Assembly: GCA_013287145.1 (NCBI GenBank)
Contig: JABDEI010000006.1
Location: 1 to 43,184 of the forward strand
Reading direction: 5' to 3'
Origin: Chlamydiota bacterium
GTDB taxonomy: Bacteria; Chlamydiota; Chlamydiia; Chlamydiales; Parachlamydiaceae
DNA length: 43,184 nt
The notes beneath the pieces were generated by a model. The model worked only from the letters and a program-made list of their open reading frames with translations. It made no database searches and was not told where the DNA came from. Positions 8,852 through 16,279 of the stretch are shown here, piece after piece (position 1 is the first letter of the stretch; each line of letters starts with the position of its first letter). Position numbers and translations under genes: made by a program.

Positions 8852-8985
8852 AAAAACCGTTCTTTTTCGGAAATTTTGGTTAGATCATAGATATGATATT
8901 TCAAGATATTTAATAGCAATACAAAGTTCGATTAAGGAATAGGTCTGGGAACAAGTGCATACCGTTCAGAAATCTTGACTTGTAT

Positions 8986-9027
8986 AAAGTTTAAACTTTT
9001 TAAACTTTTGCTTTCAGGCTATATAAT
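8986..9027 (+). promoter_or_regulatory. Probable promoter region of the DedA gene with a 14-bp palindrome
   Basis: AAAGTTTAAACTTT at 8986-8999 is a perfect 14-bp palindrome, followed by a second TTTAAACTTTT. TATAAT at 9022-9027 is an exact -10 hexamer 22 bases before the ATG, but no good -35 lies at the right distance. Positions are as read; regulation is inferred. Confidence 0.4.
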
Positions 9028-9048
9028 AATTATGCAAGGAGCTTTGAC

Positions 9049-9675
9049 ATGGACCTCTCTTTTTTTGGAGTCGATTTATCTGTTTGGCTCATGAACTATG
9101 GCAGCTTCGCTTTATTTTTCTTGCTAGGCATGGGAATTTTTGGGCTACCTGTCCCGGAGGAAACACTTATGGTTCTAGCAGGCATGTTAATGAATACAAA
9201 GGATCTAGCCATTGCACCGGCAATCATAGCAGCCTATTTAGGAACTATATGTGGGATTACAATTAGTTATTTATTAGGACGAACTGCGGGATACTCTATT
9301 ATCCATAAATATGGAAAATGGTTGCACATAAAATCTCAATCGATTCACCAGCCACACCATTGGTTCACACATTTTAGTAAATGGGCATTATTGATTGGTT
9401 ACTTGATTCCAGGTCTCCGTCATTTTACAGGAATTTTTGCAGGGAGCGCAGCAATGCATTTTAAAGAGTTTGCGCTATTTGCCTACAGTGGGGCTTTTCT
9501 ATGGGTGTCTCTTTATTTATCAATAGGATATTTTTGGGGTCAGTGGTTTTTCAGTTATGCAATTTTTTTTCAAAATGTTGAGATGGCCATGGATCTTTTC
9601 ACCATTGCCTTAATTTTAATATTTATTATCTATGTAATTTATCAAGTTAAAATTAAACAGAGGAATGTGGAGTAG
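9049..9675 (+). CDS. DedA family membrane protein
   Basis: This 208-residue polytopic protein is of the DedA/SNARE-associated type, a family linked to undecaprenyl-phosphate or phospholipid scramblase/flippase activity. It shows the acidic re-entrant segment GLPVPEETLMVLAGML near residue 32 and the second conserved segment YLIPGLRHFTGIFAGSAAM near residue 122, with membrane helices around both and at the C-terminus (FTIALILIFIIYVIYQV). AAGGAG stands nine bases before the ATG at 9049, with TATAAT at 9022-9027. The length is typical. It appears monocistronic; the 212-base gap after it holds only a weak GTCAG-family repeat at about 9801-9829. Confidence 0.92.
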   Translation: MDLSFFGVDLSVWLMNYGSFALFFLLGMGIFGLPVPEETLMVLAGMLMNTKDLAIAPAIIAAYLGTICGITISYLLGRTAGYSIIHKYGKWLHIKSQSIHQPHHWFTHFSKWALLIGYLIPGLRHFTGIFAGSAAMHFKEFALFAYSGAFLWVSLYLSIGYFWGQWFFSYAIFFQNVEMAMDLFTIALILIFIIYVIYQVKIKQRNVE

Positions 9676-9917
9676 TTAGCCTTAAAAAAACCTTAGTCTT
9701 GGGGGTTATAACGCCAGACCTTTAGAGAAGAAGAGTTACGAAATATTTGCGAAGTCTTAAGTTTTGCGATGGGGGGCAGATTTGGAATGAAGATCAATAA
9801 ATGTCAGGGTGTCGGGCTTGACCCTAATGTTTTACAGCAGATCTATCCCAATCGACTGCCTGCATTTCCTGAAGCTTTAACATCAAAGTGAGAACGAAAT
9901 TTATATTTGGAGAATAT

Positions 9918-11567
9918 GTGAGACATTTAACATTCAACGTTCTGTTTTCAGCTCTTGTAGCTTCTCTTTTGGCAATATCTGCTCTGAGCGGCGAAAATAA
10001 GATTTCTTGCGATCGAACTGAACAGGAAGAAAATCGCAAAAAGTGCGTAAAATGCGGTACGGAAGTCTATCCTTCAAATACGGATAGTGTAACCCCTGAT
10101 CCCATTATTGATTCTCCGCAGGTGTGGAGCTTTATAAGCGCTCCAAATTTGCATCCCATGAAAGTGACAGTCAATATTAATGAGCCGGGGACATTCCCAG
10201 GATTTATATTTGTGGCCCCTTATGCTTTTTCGGGAGATGCCGTTTATGGGCAAACAGGATCGCTAATTATGGACAATGAAGGCAATCCAATTTGGTTTCG
10301 CCCACTGAGCAGTCCGAATTTAATGAACACTGATTTTAGGATGCAAAGATTGGCTGGGAAAAAAGTGCTGACTTTTTGGGAGGGTACACTAGCAACGGCG
10401 CCGGCGTATACTAATGTTCCTGGAGGATCATCTGAGCCAGGTTCTTGTTATTATATCCTTGACAATGCGTATCGAGTCATAAAAAACGTAAAAGCGAAAA
10501 AAGGTTTTGCCTCGGATATTCATGAATTTTTGCTCACACCAGACAATACCGCATTATTGCTTTCCACCAAAGCTGTACCAATGGATTTAACGCCCTATGG
10601 TGGGCCTCAGAATGGATATGTTCAAGATTTTGCCATTCAGGAAATTGATCTAAAAACAAATAAATTACTGTTTTTTTGGGATGCATTGCAACATATTCCA
10701 CTCATGGATTCTTACGAGTCTGCTTCATCGGCAAGCAGCACGAATAACATATGGGATGCCTATCATTTAAATTCCATAGGTCTTACAGATAATTCCAAGG
10801 ATATTTTGGTGTCAGGCCGCAATACTTGGACAATTTATAGAATAAATAAACATTCAGGAAATATTATTTGGCGGCTTGGGGGGAAACAAAACGATTTCAT
10901 CATGGGTAGCGATGCCAATTTTTCTTGGCAGCATGATGCGCGTTTTCTCTCAAACAACGTAGTAAGCCTCTTTGACGATAACTGCTGCGAATCTTCAACA
11001 ATTCCTCCAAGCACCCCTCCAGCGCATGGGCTGATCTTGAAATTAAACTTAGAAGATATGACCGCCAATGCAATCCGCACCTACTATCATGATCCTAATT
11101 TGCAAGTTTCGTCCCAAGGCAATGTGCAAAATTTAAGGAATGGCAATAAATTTATGGGGTGGGGTGCAACGCAATATTTTTCAGAATATAGAGGAGCTGG
11201 AAATACCGTCGATAATCCCGCTGTGAATGTACTCTATGATGCTAAAATGCCGGGAAGCAATTACACTTATCGAGCCTATCGATGCAAATGGGAAGGCAAT
11301 CCTCATTATCCACCGTGCATTTCAGTCCAATCAAACGATGGTCAAATCACAGTTTATGCTTCATGGAATGGTTCGACGAAAACTGCAGCATGGAAGGTAT
11401 TTGCAGGCAGCTATCCTGATCAGTTGTCAAAGGTAATAACTGCAAAAAAAAATGGTTTCGAAACCGCCATAGCAGTCCCTGATCCTGGTCCCTATTTCAA
11501 AGTAAAAGCATTAAATACTAAGGGAAAAGTCATAGGAGTTTCAAAAGTCGTCAAATTGAGCCTCTAA
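9918..11567 (+). CDS. Exported arylsulfotransferase-like protein (Arylsulfotran_2 type)
   Basis: The GTG at 9918 is chosen because TTGGAG lies five to nine bases upstream and the product then starts with a signal peptide (FNVLFSALVASLLAISALSG). Ten further upstream codons are open. The 549-residue protein has the hallmarks of the ASST propeller family: DIHEFLLTPDNTALLLST, WDAYHLNSIGLTDNSKDIL, SGNIIWRLGGKQNDF and FSWQHDARFL, with the conserved histidines. A small fibronectin-like C-terminal domain follows (ITVYASWNGSTKTAAWKVFAG). ASST enzymes move sulfate between phenols in the periplasm, but many family members are uncharacterised, so the activity is inferred. The gene ends overlapping a minus-strand frame by 27 bases. 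Confidence 0.85.
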   Translation: MRHLTFNVLFSALVASLLAISALSGENKISCDRTEQEENRKKCVKCGTEVYPSNTDSVTPDPIIDSPQVWSFISAPNLHPMKVTVNINEPGTFPGFIFVAPYAFSGDAVYGQTGSLIMDNEGNPIWFRPLSSPNLMNTDFRMQRLAGKKVLTFWEGTLATAPAYTNVPGGSSEPGSCYYILDNAYRVIKNVKAKKGFASDIHEFLLTPDNTALLLSTKAVPMDLTPYGGPQNGYVQDFAIQEIDLKTNKLLFFWDALQHIPLMDSYESASSASSTNNIWDAYHLNSIGLTDNSKDILVSGRNTWTIYRINKHSGNIIWRLGGKQNDFIMGSDANFSWQHDARFLSNNVVSLFDDNCCESSTIPPSTPPAHGLILKLNLEDMTANAIRTYYHDPNLQVSSQGNVQNLRNGNKFMGWGATQYFSEYRGAGNTVDNPAVNVLYDAKMPGSNYTYRAYRCKWEGNPHYPPCISVQSNDGQITVYASWNGSTKTAAWKVFAGSYPDQLSKVITAKKNGFETAIAVPDPGPYFKVKALNTKGKVIGVSKVVKLSL

Positions 11568-11828
11568 CGGAAATTCAGATCCGTTCCGGTGAAGGCCTCC
11601 ACGCAGAAAACTTAATTGAGCTTTCTCAGCGCCATAAAGCTGGCTTGCCATGCTAGCATTAATTTCAAGGCGTCTACGAGGACATTTTTCTTTCTTTACC
11701 TGTTGCACTAGAGAATCAAACTGCTCGGGTGAAAGCGCTTCATCCATATTAAACAGGACTGAGGCGTCATCTCTCTCTTGAAGTTGATCAAAGAAATCAC
11801 CCAAAATAGCTATGACTAATGTGATCAA
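11541..11828 (-). CDS. Hypothetical protein or gene remnant (95 aa)
   Basis: A TTG-initiated minus-strand frame encodes a sequence of ordinary globular composition (DDASVLFNMDEALSPEQFD; CPRRRLEINASMASQLYG; FLRGGLHRNGSEFPLEA). It overlaps the 3' end of the arylsulfotransferase-like gene by 27 bases. There is no good ribosome site and I do not recognise the family. It may be the 3' part of a lost gene. The balanced composition argues against a pure shadow, but this is not decisive. Confidence 0.3.
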   Translation of the reverse strand: MITLVIAILGDFFDQLQERDDASVLFNMDEALSPEQFDSLVQQVKKEKCPRRRLEINASMASQLYGAEKAQLSFLRGGLHRNGSEFPLEAQFDDF

Positions 11829-11900
11829 GGAGACTCAAATCTTTTCTTCTTTTTTTTCAGAAGAGAAAGGTATAACAGTCTAAAAAAAAGAGGCAAAAGT

Positions 11901-12332
11901 ATGAGAAAATCGCTATTCTTTATCTTCATATTTGGTTTTTTAACTACAAGCTCGCATGCTATTTCATATGATGAAGAGCAGCTATATAGGAGTGTCAATA
12001 TGTCCGGTCATGTGTTTGTTGTTTCTGAATGGTTACCTAAAGAAAACTGCGAAGAAGAATTATGGGATTTTTTTAAAGAGTTGATGACTTTAACTAAAAA
12101 AAACGAAAGTGACTGTATAAGAGCTCATGCAACTAGACAAATTTTACATCCAGGCGCTCCAGGAAAATCCAAATATAAGATTGTACTTCTTCAAGAGTAC
12201 CTCGATATCAAGGCTTTTGATGCTCACTGTCAGGCAGACTACGTAAAGAGTGCTTTTAAGAAATATATTGAGGATGAAGAAACTTCAATAATTGAGGATT
12301 GGTGTTGTAGGCTTTTTAGTGAAGATGAATAG
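11901..12332 (+). CDS. Exported ABM-domain (antibiotic biosynthesis monooxygenase-like) protein
   Basis: The 143-residue product has a signal peptide (LFFIFIFGFLTTSSHA) and a dimeric alpha/beta-barrel pattern: strand VFVVSEWLPK, helix EEELWDFFKELMTLTKK, CIRAHATRQIL, strand KIVLLQEYLD, then helix AFDAHCQADYVKSAFKKYIE. This fits the ABM family (PF03992), which covers quinone-forming monooxygenases and haem-degrading enzymes. The usual members are cytosolic, so the signal peptide is unusual. AGAGG lies eight bases before the ATG. It is a single gene between a convergent frame and a broken SDR. Confidence 0.75.
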   Translation: MRKSLFFIFIFGFLTTSSHAISYDEEQLYRSVNMSGHVFVVSEWLPKENCEEELWDFFKELMTLTKKNESDCIRAHATRQILHPGAPGKSKYKIVLLQEYLDIKAFDAHCQADYVKSAFKKYIEDEETSIIEDWCCRLFSEDE

Positions 12333-12420
12333 GTTATACCATTACTTTTGACTAGGTAAGTTTTTCAAAACCAGCTTATCATGCAATGTTCAATAAAGCT
12401 TAAAGTACCGAAGGTATAGG

Positions 12421-12969
12421 ATGGAAAAAGACTCCAAAATAAAATCGCTCTGATTACAGGGGGCTCTCGAGGAATAGGTGCAGCTATTGCCAGGCGTTTT
12501 GCTAAGGAGGGATGTCATATAGCAATTAGCTATGCAGAATCCAAGGAAAAAGCCTTCTCTTTGGTGAATGAACTCGAAAGAGATGGGGTTAAAACTCTAG
12601 CAGTACGAGCAGATCAAGCAAATTCCTTACAAGCGGCAAATCTTGCAAGGAAGTAGGCGAGCATTTTGGAAAGATTGATATTCTTGTAAATAATGCAGGC
12701 ATCTATGTAGGGGGGCCATCGACGGTGCTAATCTTAACATTGATGGAATCACAAGACAGTTAGCAGTCAATGTGGGAGGGGTCTTTGCAACAACACGTGC
12801 AGCGGTTCCTTCTATGAAAGGCGGCGGGCGCATTATCATTATAGGTTCTATCAATGGGGAGCGGATGACAGCTTCTGGTGGAGCTGATTATGCTGCCACA
12901 AAAGCAGCTCTTATTGGCTATACACACGGTATAAGTACTCGAGGCTCGACCTTCAATAACTTTTCTTAA
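12421..12969 (+). pseudogene. Short-chain dehydrogenase (FabG-like) broken by frameshifts and 3' truncation
   Basis: Three frames together give an SDR. The ATG frame (MEKDSK...) stops after ten codons. The next frame gives ALITGGSRGIGAAIARRFAK through LQAANLARK, then TAG. A shift continues with FGKIDILVNNAGIYVGG, and another with NVGGVFATTRAAVPSMKGGG, IIIIGSINGER and ADYAATKAALIGYTHG. TGGSRGIG (cofactor loop), NNAG, the catalytic Ser and the YAATK motif are all recognisable, so decay is recent. The C-terminal third is missing; after GYTHG the sequence is unrelated and stops at 12969, two bases from the end of the convergent intact SDR. The gene is not a duplicate of that neighbour: it is a different SDR subtype. 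Confidence 0.9.
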
Positions 12970-12970
12970 C

Positions 12971-13696
12971 TTACCATCTGCCAACGTGCGCACCGCCATC
13001 AACGTGCAGCACCTCCGCAGTAACATGTGGAGCCTCGGTTAGATAAATGACAGCATCTACAATTTCCTGAACATCGGTAATGCTTCCCATGGGAGACAAC
13101 GATTTCAGAAAATCTTTGGAATCGTTTTTATGTAAAGGAGTGTCGACAACACCCGGTGCAACAGCATTCACGCGAATTCCGTCTTTTGCATATTCAACAG
13201 CCAAACTACGTGTGATCGTATCGATACCTCCTTTTATAAGCATAGGGACTGAAGCTTGGATGCCTGCAATTGGATTATCCGCGAGTGAAGCTGTGATACT
13301 TACGATGCTTCCTCCGGATTTTTGTGTCAGCATCTGCTTAACTGTTAGTTGAGTGATGTAGATAAAGCCTTCCATATTCGTCGAAACGAGCTGTTTAATG
13401 TCATCGGCTGTATAGTCGATAAATGATTTAGTAAAAAATATCCCGGCATTGTTTACCAAAGCATCAAGGGAACCATATCTCGAGACTGCGATTTCTACGA
13501 TCTTTGCTGCTGTAGAAGCTATGCCAATATCGCCATCAACCAGAGACAATTGTGGAGACGTTGGCAATTCTTTTGAATTAGAAATGTTGCGCGAAGTGGC
13601 AACCACATTGTAGTCGCGTTTGAGAAAAGTCTTCACCAAAGCCGATCCGATACCTTGCGAACCGCCTGTGACGATCACGGTTTTTCTTTTTGGCAT
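12971..13696 (-). CDS. Short-chain dehydrogenase/reductase with atypical active site
   Basis: The 241-residue Rossmann protein has TGGSQGIG near residue 10, NNAG near residue 83, the catalytic-serine strand GGSIVSITASLAD, and the SDR C-terminal HVTAEVLHVDGGAHVGRW. The usual YxxxK is replaced by PMLIK in GIQASVPMLIKGGID: the lysine is present but the tyrosine position holds proline. I recall a widespread SDR subgroup with this change, so it may be a family trait and not damage. The activity is therefore uncertain. GGGAGAG lies six bases before the ATG. It converges on the broken SDR with one base between the stops. Confidence 0.88.
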   Translation of the reverse strand: MPKRKTVIVTGGSQGIGSALVKTFLKRDYNVVATSRNISNSKELPTSPQLSLVDGDIGIASTAAKIVEIAVSRYGSLDALVNNAGIFFTKSFIDYTADDIKQLVSTNMEGFIYITQLTVKQMLTQKSGGSIVSITASLADNPIAGIQASVPMLIKGGIDTITRSLAVEYAKDGIRVNAVAPGVVDTPLHKNDSKDFLKSLSPMGSITDVQEIVDAVIYLTEAPHVTAEVLHVDGGAHVGRW

Positions 13697-13804
13697 GTGT
13701 ACTCTCCCTTATTAAATTACATTCACTCGATGCATTTCTTCTTATTAAATAGTAATTTTTCTTGCCACTCAATTTGTATGGTAGTATGCAATAAAAAATA
13801 AAAG

Positions 13805-14098
13805 GGTCTCCTACATCGGGTGACATTCGAAGGGAAGCCTCTTGTAAAAGGTAAGCGTGTGACTGGTTTTACAGATAATGAAGAAGAGGAAGTTCAGCTT
13901 ACTAAGGTTGTACCATTCCTCGTCGAGGATGAGTTGAAACGTTTAGGTGGAGATTTTGAAAAAGCACCTAATTGGCAAAGTTTTGTAATTGTTGACGGTC
14001 TCCTTATCACGGGTCAAAATCCTGCATCTTCTACGGCCGTTGCGCAAACATTGCTCAAATCACTCTCTGGGGTTGAAAAAAATAAAAGATTTTTTTAA
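13805..14098 (+). pseudogene. N-terminally truncated DJ-1/PfpI family protein
   Basis: The frame from GTG 13820 (open slightly further upstream) encodes only the C-terminal part of a DJ-1/PfpI class I glutamine-amidotransferase-like protein: GKPLVKGKRVTGFTDNEEEE, VVPFLVEDELKRLGGDFEKA and GLLITGQNPASSTAVAQTLL are typical of the Hsp31/glyoxalase III-like subgroup. The nucleophilic-cysteine elbow and the first ~130 residues are absent, so it should be inactive. The breakpoint falls just upstream of 13805, about 100 bases from the divergent SDR start. It has no ribosome site of its own. Confidence 0.85.
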
Positions 14099-14200
14099 CG
14101 TGATGGCAATAGGCGACCCGACAACACCATTGAGGATTACACGGGTCGTGAGCAAACGCGCATCGAATCATATAAAATATATTTTTAAAAAAACCAGTTT

Positions 14201-14224
14201 CAGAATGTCAGGCCTGACATTCTG
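14201..14224. repeat. Perfect 24-bp palindrome, GTCAGGCCTGAC family
   Basis: CAGAATGTCAGG is followed immediately by its exact reverse complement. It is the only fully symmetrical copy of the family in the window and probably shows the consensus. It could form a cruciform or hairpin and lies downstream of the truncated DJ-1 gene. Confidence 0.85.
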
Positions 14225-14259
14225 ACATCTGAGTTTGATGAATTTTTTTTGAGAAATTA

Positions 14260-14283
14260 ATGAAAAGGGCGGGGCCCTTTCAT
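14260..14283. repeat. GGCC-family hairpin (ATGAAAAGGGC...GCCCTTTCAT)
   Basis: The arms ATGAAAAGGGC and GCCCTTTCAT pair with one bulged base. The same TGAAAGGG...CCCTTTCA ends occur at 20417-20440, 31483-31500 and in the large copies at 37.5 and 41.3 kb. Confidence 0.65.
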
Positions 14284-14511
14284 TCAGCCAAGTCAACATT
14301 CTCCAATCAATCTATGGGAAATGTCTGACAAGTTTATGGTATATTATATATCTATCCTACTTGAATACAAGTCGAGCCTTTGCTAGATCTCCTCTGAAAA
14401 AAAGTGCGGCAGTAATATTAACAACGGTTACCCATATGTATGGGCCAGGCAAGTGCCGACACGTCAAGGGTGCGCTTAAAGCAGTTTGAACGCAAAGGCA
14501 CTTAATTCTGT

Positions 14512-15711
14512 TCAAAAAACGGTATTGATAATTTTTTTAATCAACTCATTCAGCGGAATCATAGTCAATACCAGGGGTAGTATCGGCACTAGGACGAAGA
14601 GGAGAACTTGAATAGCCGTGTCTTTCTCGAATGGGTATGATCGGACATCACGTATCACCTGAAAACTATTTGCAAGGTCTGCAAGCGATTGGATGTCACC
14701 GCTGCCAATAAGTCGTTCATTAGAAGCTCCTCCACGCACCCATTTAAAGTCAAATTCGCCAACATAATTGCTGGCAAGTACTCCGTAATCACGCAGACCA
14801 GTTCTTTTGGCTCGCATCAGTGATGGTAAAAAAACAAATAATGGTCCTAACACTATCGCTTGGACAAACAAAACAACACCAAGGATGAGGGTCATAAAAT
14901 CGGTAAGTTTCGCCCCTGCAAAAAAGATCGAGTTGGCAATTAGCCCTGCAAACAGCGCGCCGTGCGCCATAATTAGTGGTGCAAATAAAATACTACTCAT
15001 ACCTAAAAATCCCAGCCCGCATGCGCGGTCAGGATGGGTAGGGATAAGATTTAGATCTAGCCGTGAACTCTGCCATAGAAAACGGGCCCAGATGAATATG
15101 CGGAAATACCAGCGATAGGCGATAAATTGAAACAATGGCCTACTGACGAAAATATACCAATAGCCGGTCAGGGAAAGATGAGTATCGGCGCTATTGAAAG
15201 AGGCATACCAAGACCCAGAGCCGGATGCGCTTGTTTCCATAATACTTACCGTACTCCAGAGGCGATGCCCACCGACGAAAACTAGTAGGAGCAAAATCAG
15301 CTCAGCAGTGACCGAATTTCGCAATTTCATTGCTGAGGCTACCAATTCTTTGAAACTCGGGAGCACTTTTTCGGTGATAATCTCTCGATCAATGAACTGC
15401 CCCACCAACAGGCGTAGCTGCTTATGCACCAGATACTCGGCTCCGATAAGTAGCGGTAATGCCACTAAAAAACGTGTCTGAACTTCCATATCATATAAGA
15501 ACGGCACTCCAACATTTCCCCAAGCTTTTCCTTCAATTAAAGAGAGGAGTAAGAGCGGCAACCAAGCAAACAAAGTTATGCAGAAAATCCTTTTTTTCAA
15601 TAAATCAAGAGCAGGGGTAGTGAGCCGCAAACGCATTAGGAGCTGAAATAGTGGTCCTCCCAGAACAATGGAAAAATCTGGAGGTTCATTCGAATCATGG
15701 ATGTTTTTCAT
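14512..15711 (-). CDS. Conserved polytopic membrane protein of unknown function
   Basis: The product of about 399 residues has roughly six to seven membrane helices, for example IFCITLFAWLPLLLLSLIEG, ELILLLLVFVGGHRLW, ILFAPLIMAHGALFAGLIA, LILGVVLFVQAIVLGPLFVF and VLLFVLVPILPLVLTMIPL. The segment LIPTHPDRACGLGFLGM between helices looks like a conserved signature, with His/Asp, that I recall from hypothetical membrane proteins in proteobacteria. The frame is open to 15792, but the first 27 codons run through a GTCAG-family repeat, so the Met at 15711 (MKNIHDSNEPPD) is preferred; neither start has a clear ribosome site. The codon use is more GC-rich than neighbouring genes, which may point to transfer. 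Confidence 0.75.
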   Translation of the reverse strand: MKNIHDSNEPPDFSIVLGGPLFQLLMRLRLTTPALDLLKKRIFCITLFAWLPLLLLSLIEGKAWGNVGVPFLYDMEVQTRFLVALPLLIGAEYLVHKQLRLLVGQFIDREIITEKVLPSFKELVASAMKLRNSVTAELILLLLVFVGGHRLWSTVSIMETSASGSGSWYASFNSADTHLSLTGYWYIFVSRPLFQFIAYRWYFRIFIWARFLWQSSRLDLNLIPTHPDRACGLGFLGMSSILFAPLIMAHGALFAGLIANSIFFAGAKLTDFMTLILGVVLFVQAIVLGPLFVFLPSLMRAKRTGLRDYGVLASNYVGEFDFKWVRGGASNERLIGSGDIQSLADLANSFQVIRDVRSYPFEKDTAIQVLLFVLVPILPLVLTMIPLNELIKKIINTVF

Positions 15712-15741
15712 AAGTTTTTCTACTAATTGAATGTCTGTATT

Positions 15742-15766
15742 GGGGTCAGTCTGACATTCAGACATT
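15742..15766. repeat. GTCAGGCCTGAC-family repeat, inverted copy
   Basis: GGGGTCAGTCTGACATTCAG is the reverse orientation of the copies at 113 and 31804. It lies where the minus-strand membrane protein frame would have its 5' end, so it either supplies extra N-terminal codons or sits in its leader. Confidence 0.6.
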
Positions 15767-15822
15767 GTTTTATGCTTAGTTAACTGATACATTAAACAAA
15801 TTCATTAAAATGAGAAAGCGAA

Positions 15823-16218
15823 ATGGTATTTGTTGAAAAATCTATTTATAGAGGTTTAGCTCCACTATTTTTTTCTGAGCAGGCAAGAAAAAAAACTAGA
15901 GGGTTTTCTGAAATTTTTCTTGAAGAATTTAAAAAAAACTACATCAAAGAAAGATGTAAATCAGTTGTTGTGAAGTCCGCTTTTTACATATCTGGAGGAG
16001 TTGCCTTAGGTTGTTCGATTAGTCTGGGCTTAACATCCAGCGCTACATTAATTTCTACGGTGGCTACAGGAACGCTCGGTTATAATTGGAATAAATGGGC
16101 CACCACTCCTTACAATTTAGCTTTATCTGCTTATGAAGCGATGTCTTCTGGTCGTGAAAAAGATGCTTTGGACGCTATCAAAGGAGGAGGCAATATTTAT
16201 CAAGACTTTTCACATTAG
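15823..16218 (+). CDS. Hypothetical protein with a hydrophobic glycine-rich hairpin (131 aa)
   Basis: The product is basic at the N-terminus (SEQARKKTRGFSEIFLEEFK), then has a hydrophobic hairpin at about residues 50-85 (SAFYISGGVALGCSISLGLT; SATLISTVATGTLGYNW). It ends in a short soluble tail (YEAMSSGREKDALDAIKGGG). No signal peptide. GAGAAAG lies four to ten bases before the ATG. A bilobed hydrophobic hairpin is the hallmark of chlamydial inclusion-membrane proteins, so this is a candidate, but the evidence is only the hydropathy pattern. I recognise no family. Confidence 0.65.
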   Translation: MVFVEKSIYRGLAPLFFSEQARKKTRGFSEIFLEEFKKNYIKERCKSVVVKSAFYISGGVALGCSISLGLTSSATLISTVATGTLGYNWNKWATTPYNLALSAYEAMSSGREKDALDAIKGGGNIYQDFSH

Positions 16219-16279
16219 GTATGAATCGACAGATTTTTTCAATATTGGCTCAAATTCATGAATTTTTTTGTATTCGTTA

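Larger units (their letters stand above)
14099..14511. other. 413-bp stretch without a gene, with two repeat copies
   Basis: It contains the perfect 24-bp palindrome at 14201-14224 and a GGCC-family hairpin at 14260-14283. No frame has a convincing product; a short piece near 14110-14160 (NTIEDYTGREQTRIESYK) may be a fossil but is unrecognised. The AT-rich TATATTATATATC near 14340 could be promoter-like. Confidence 0.5.
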
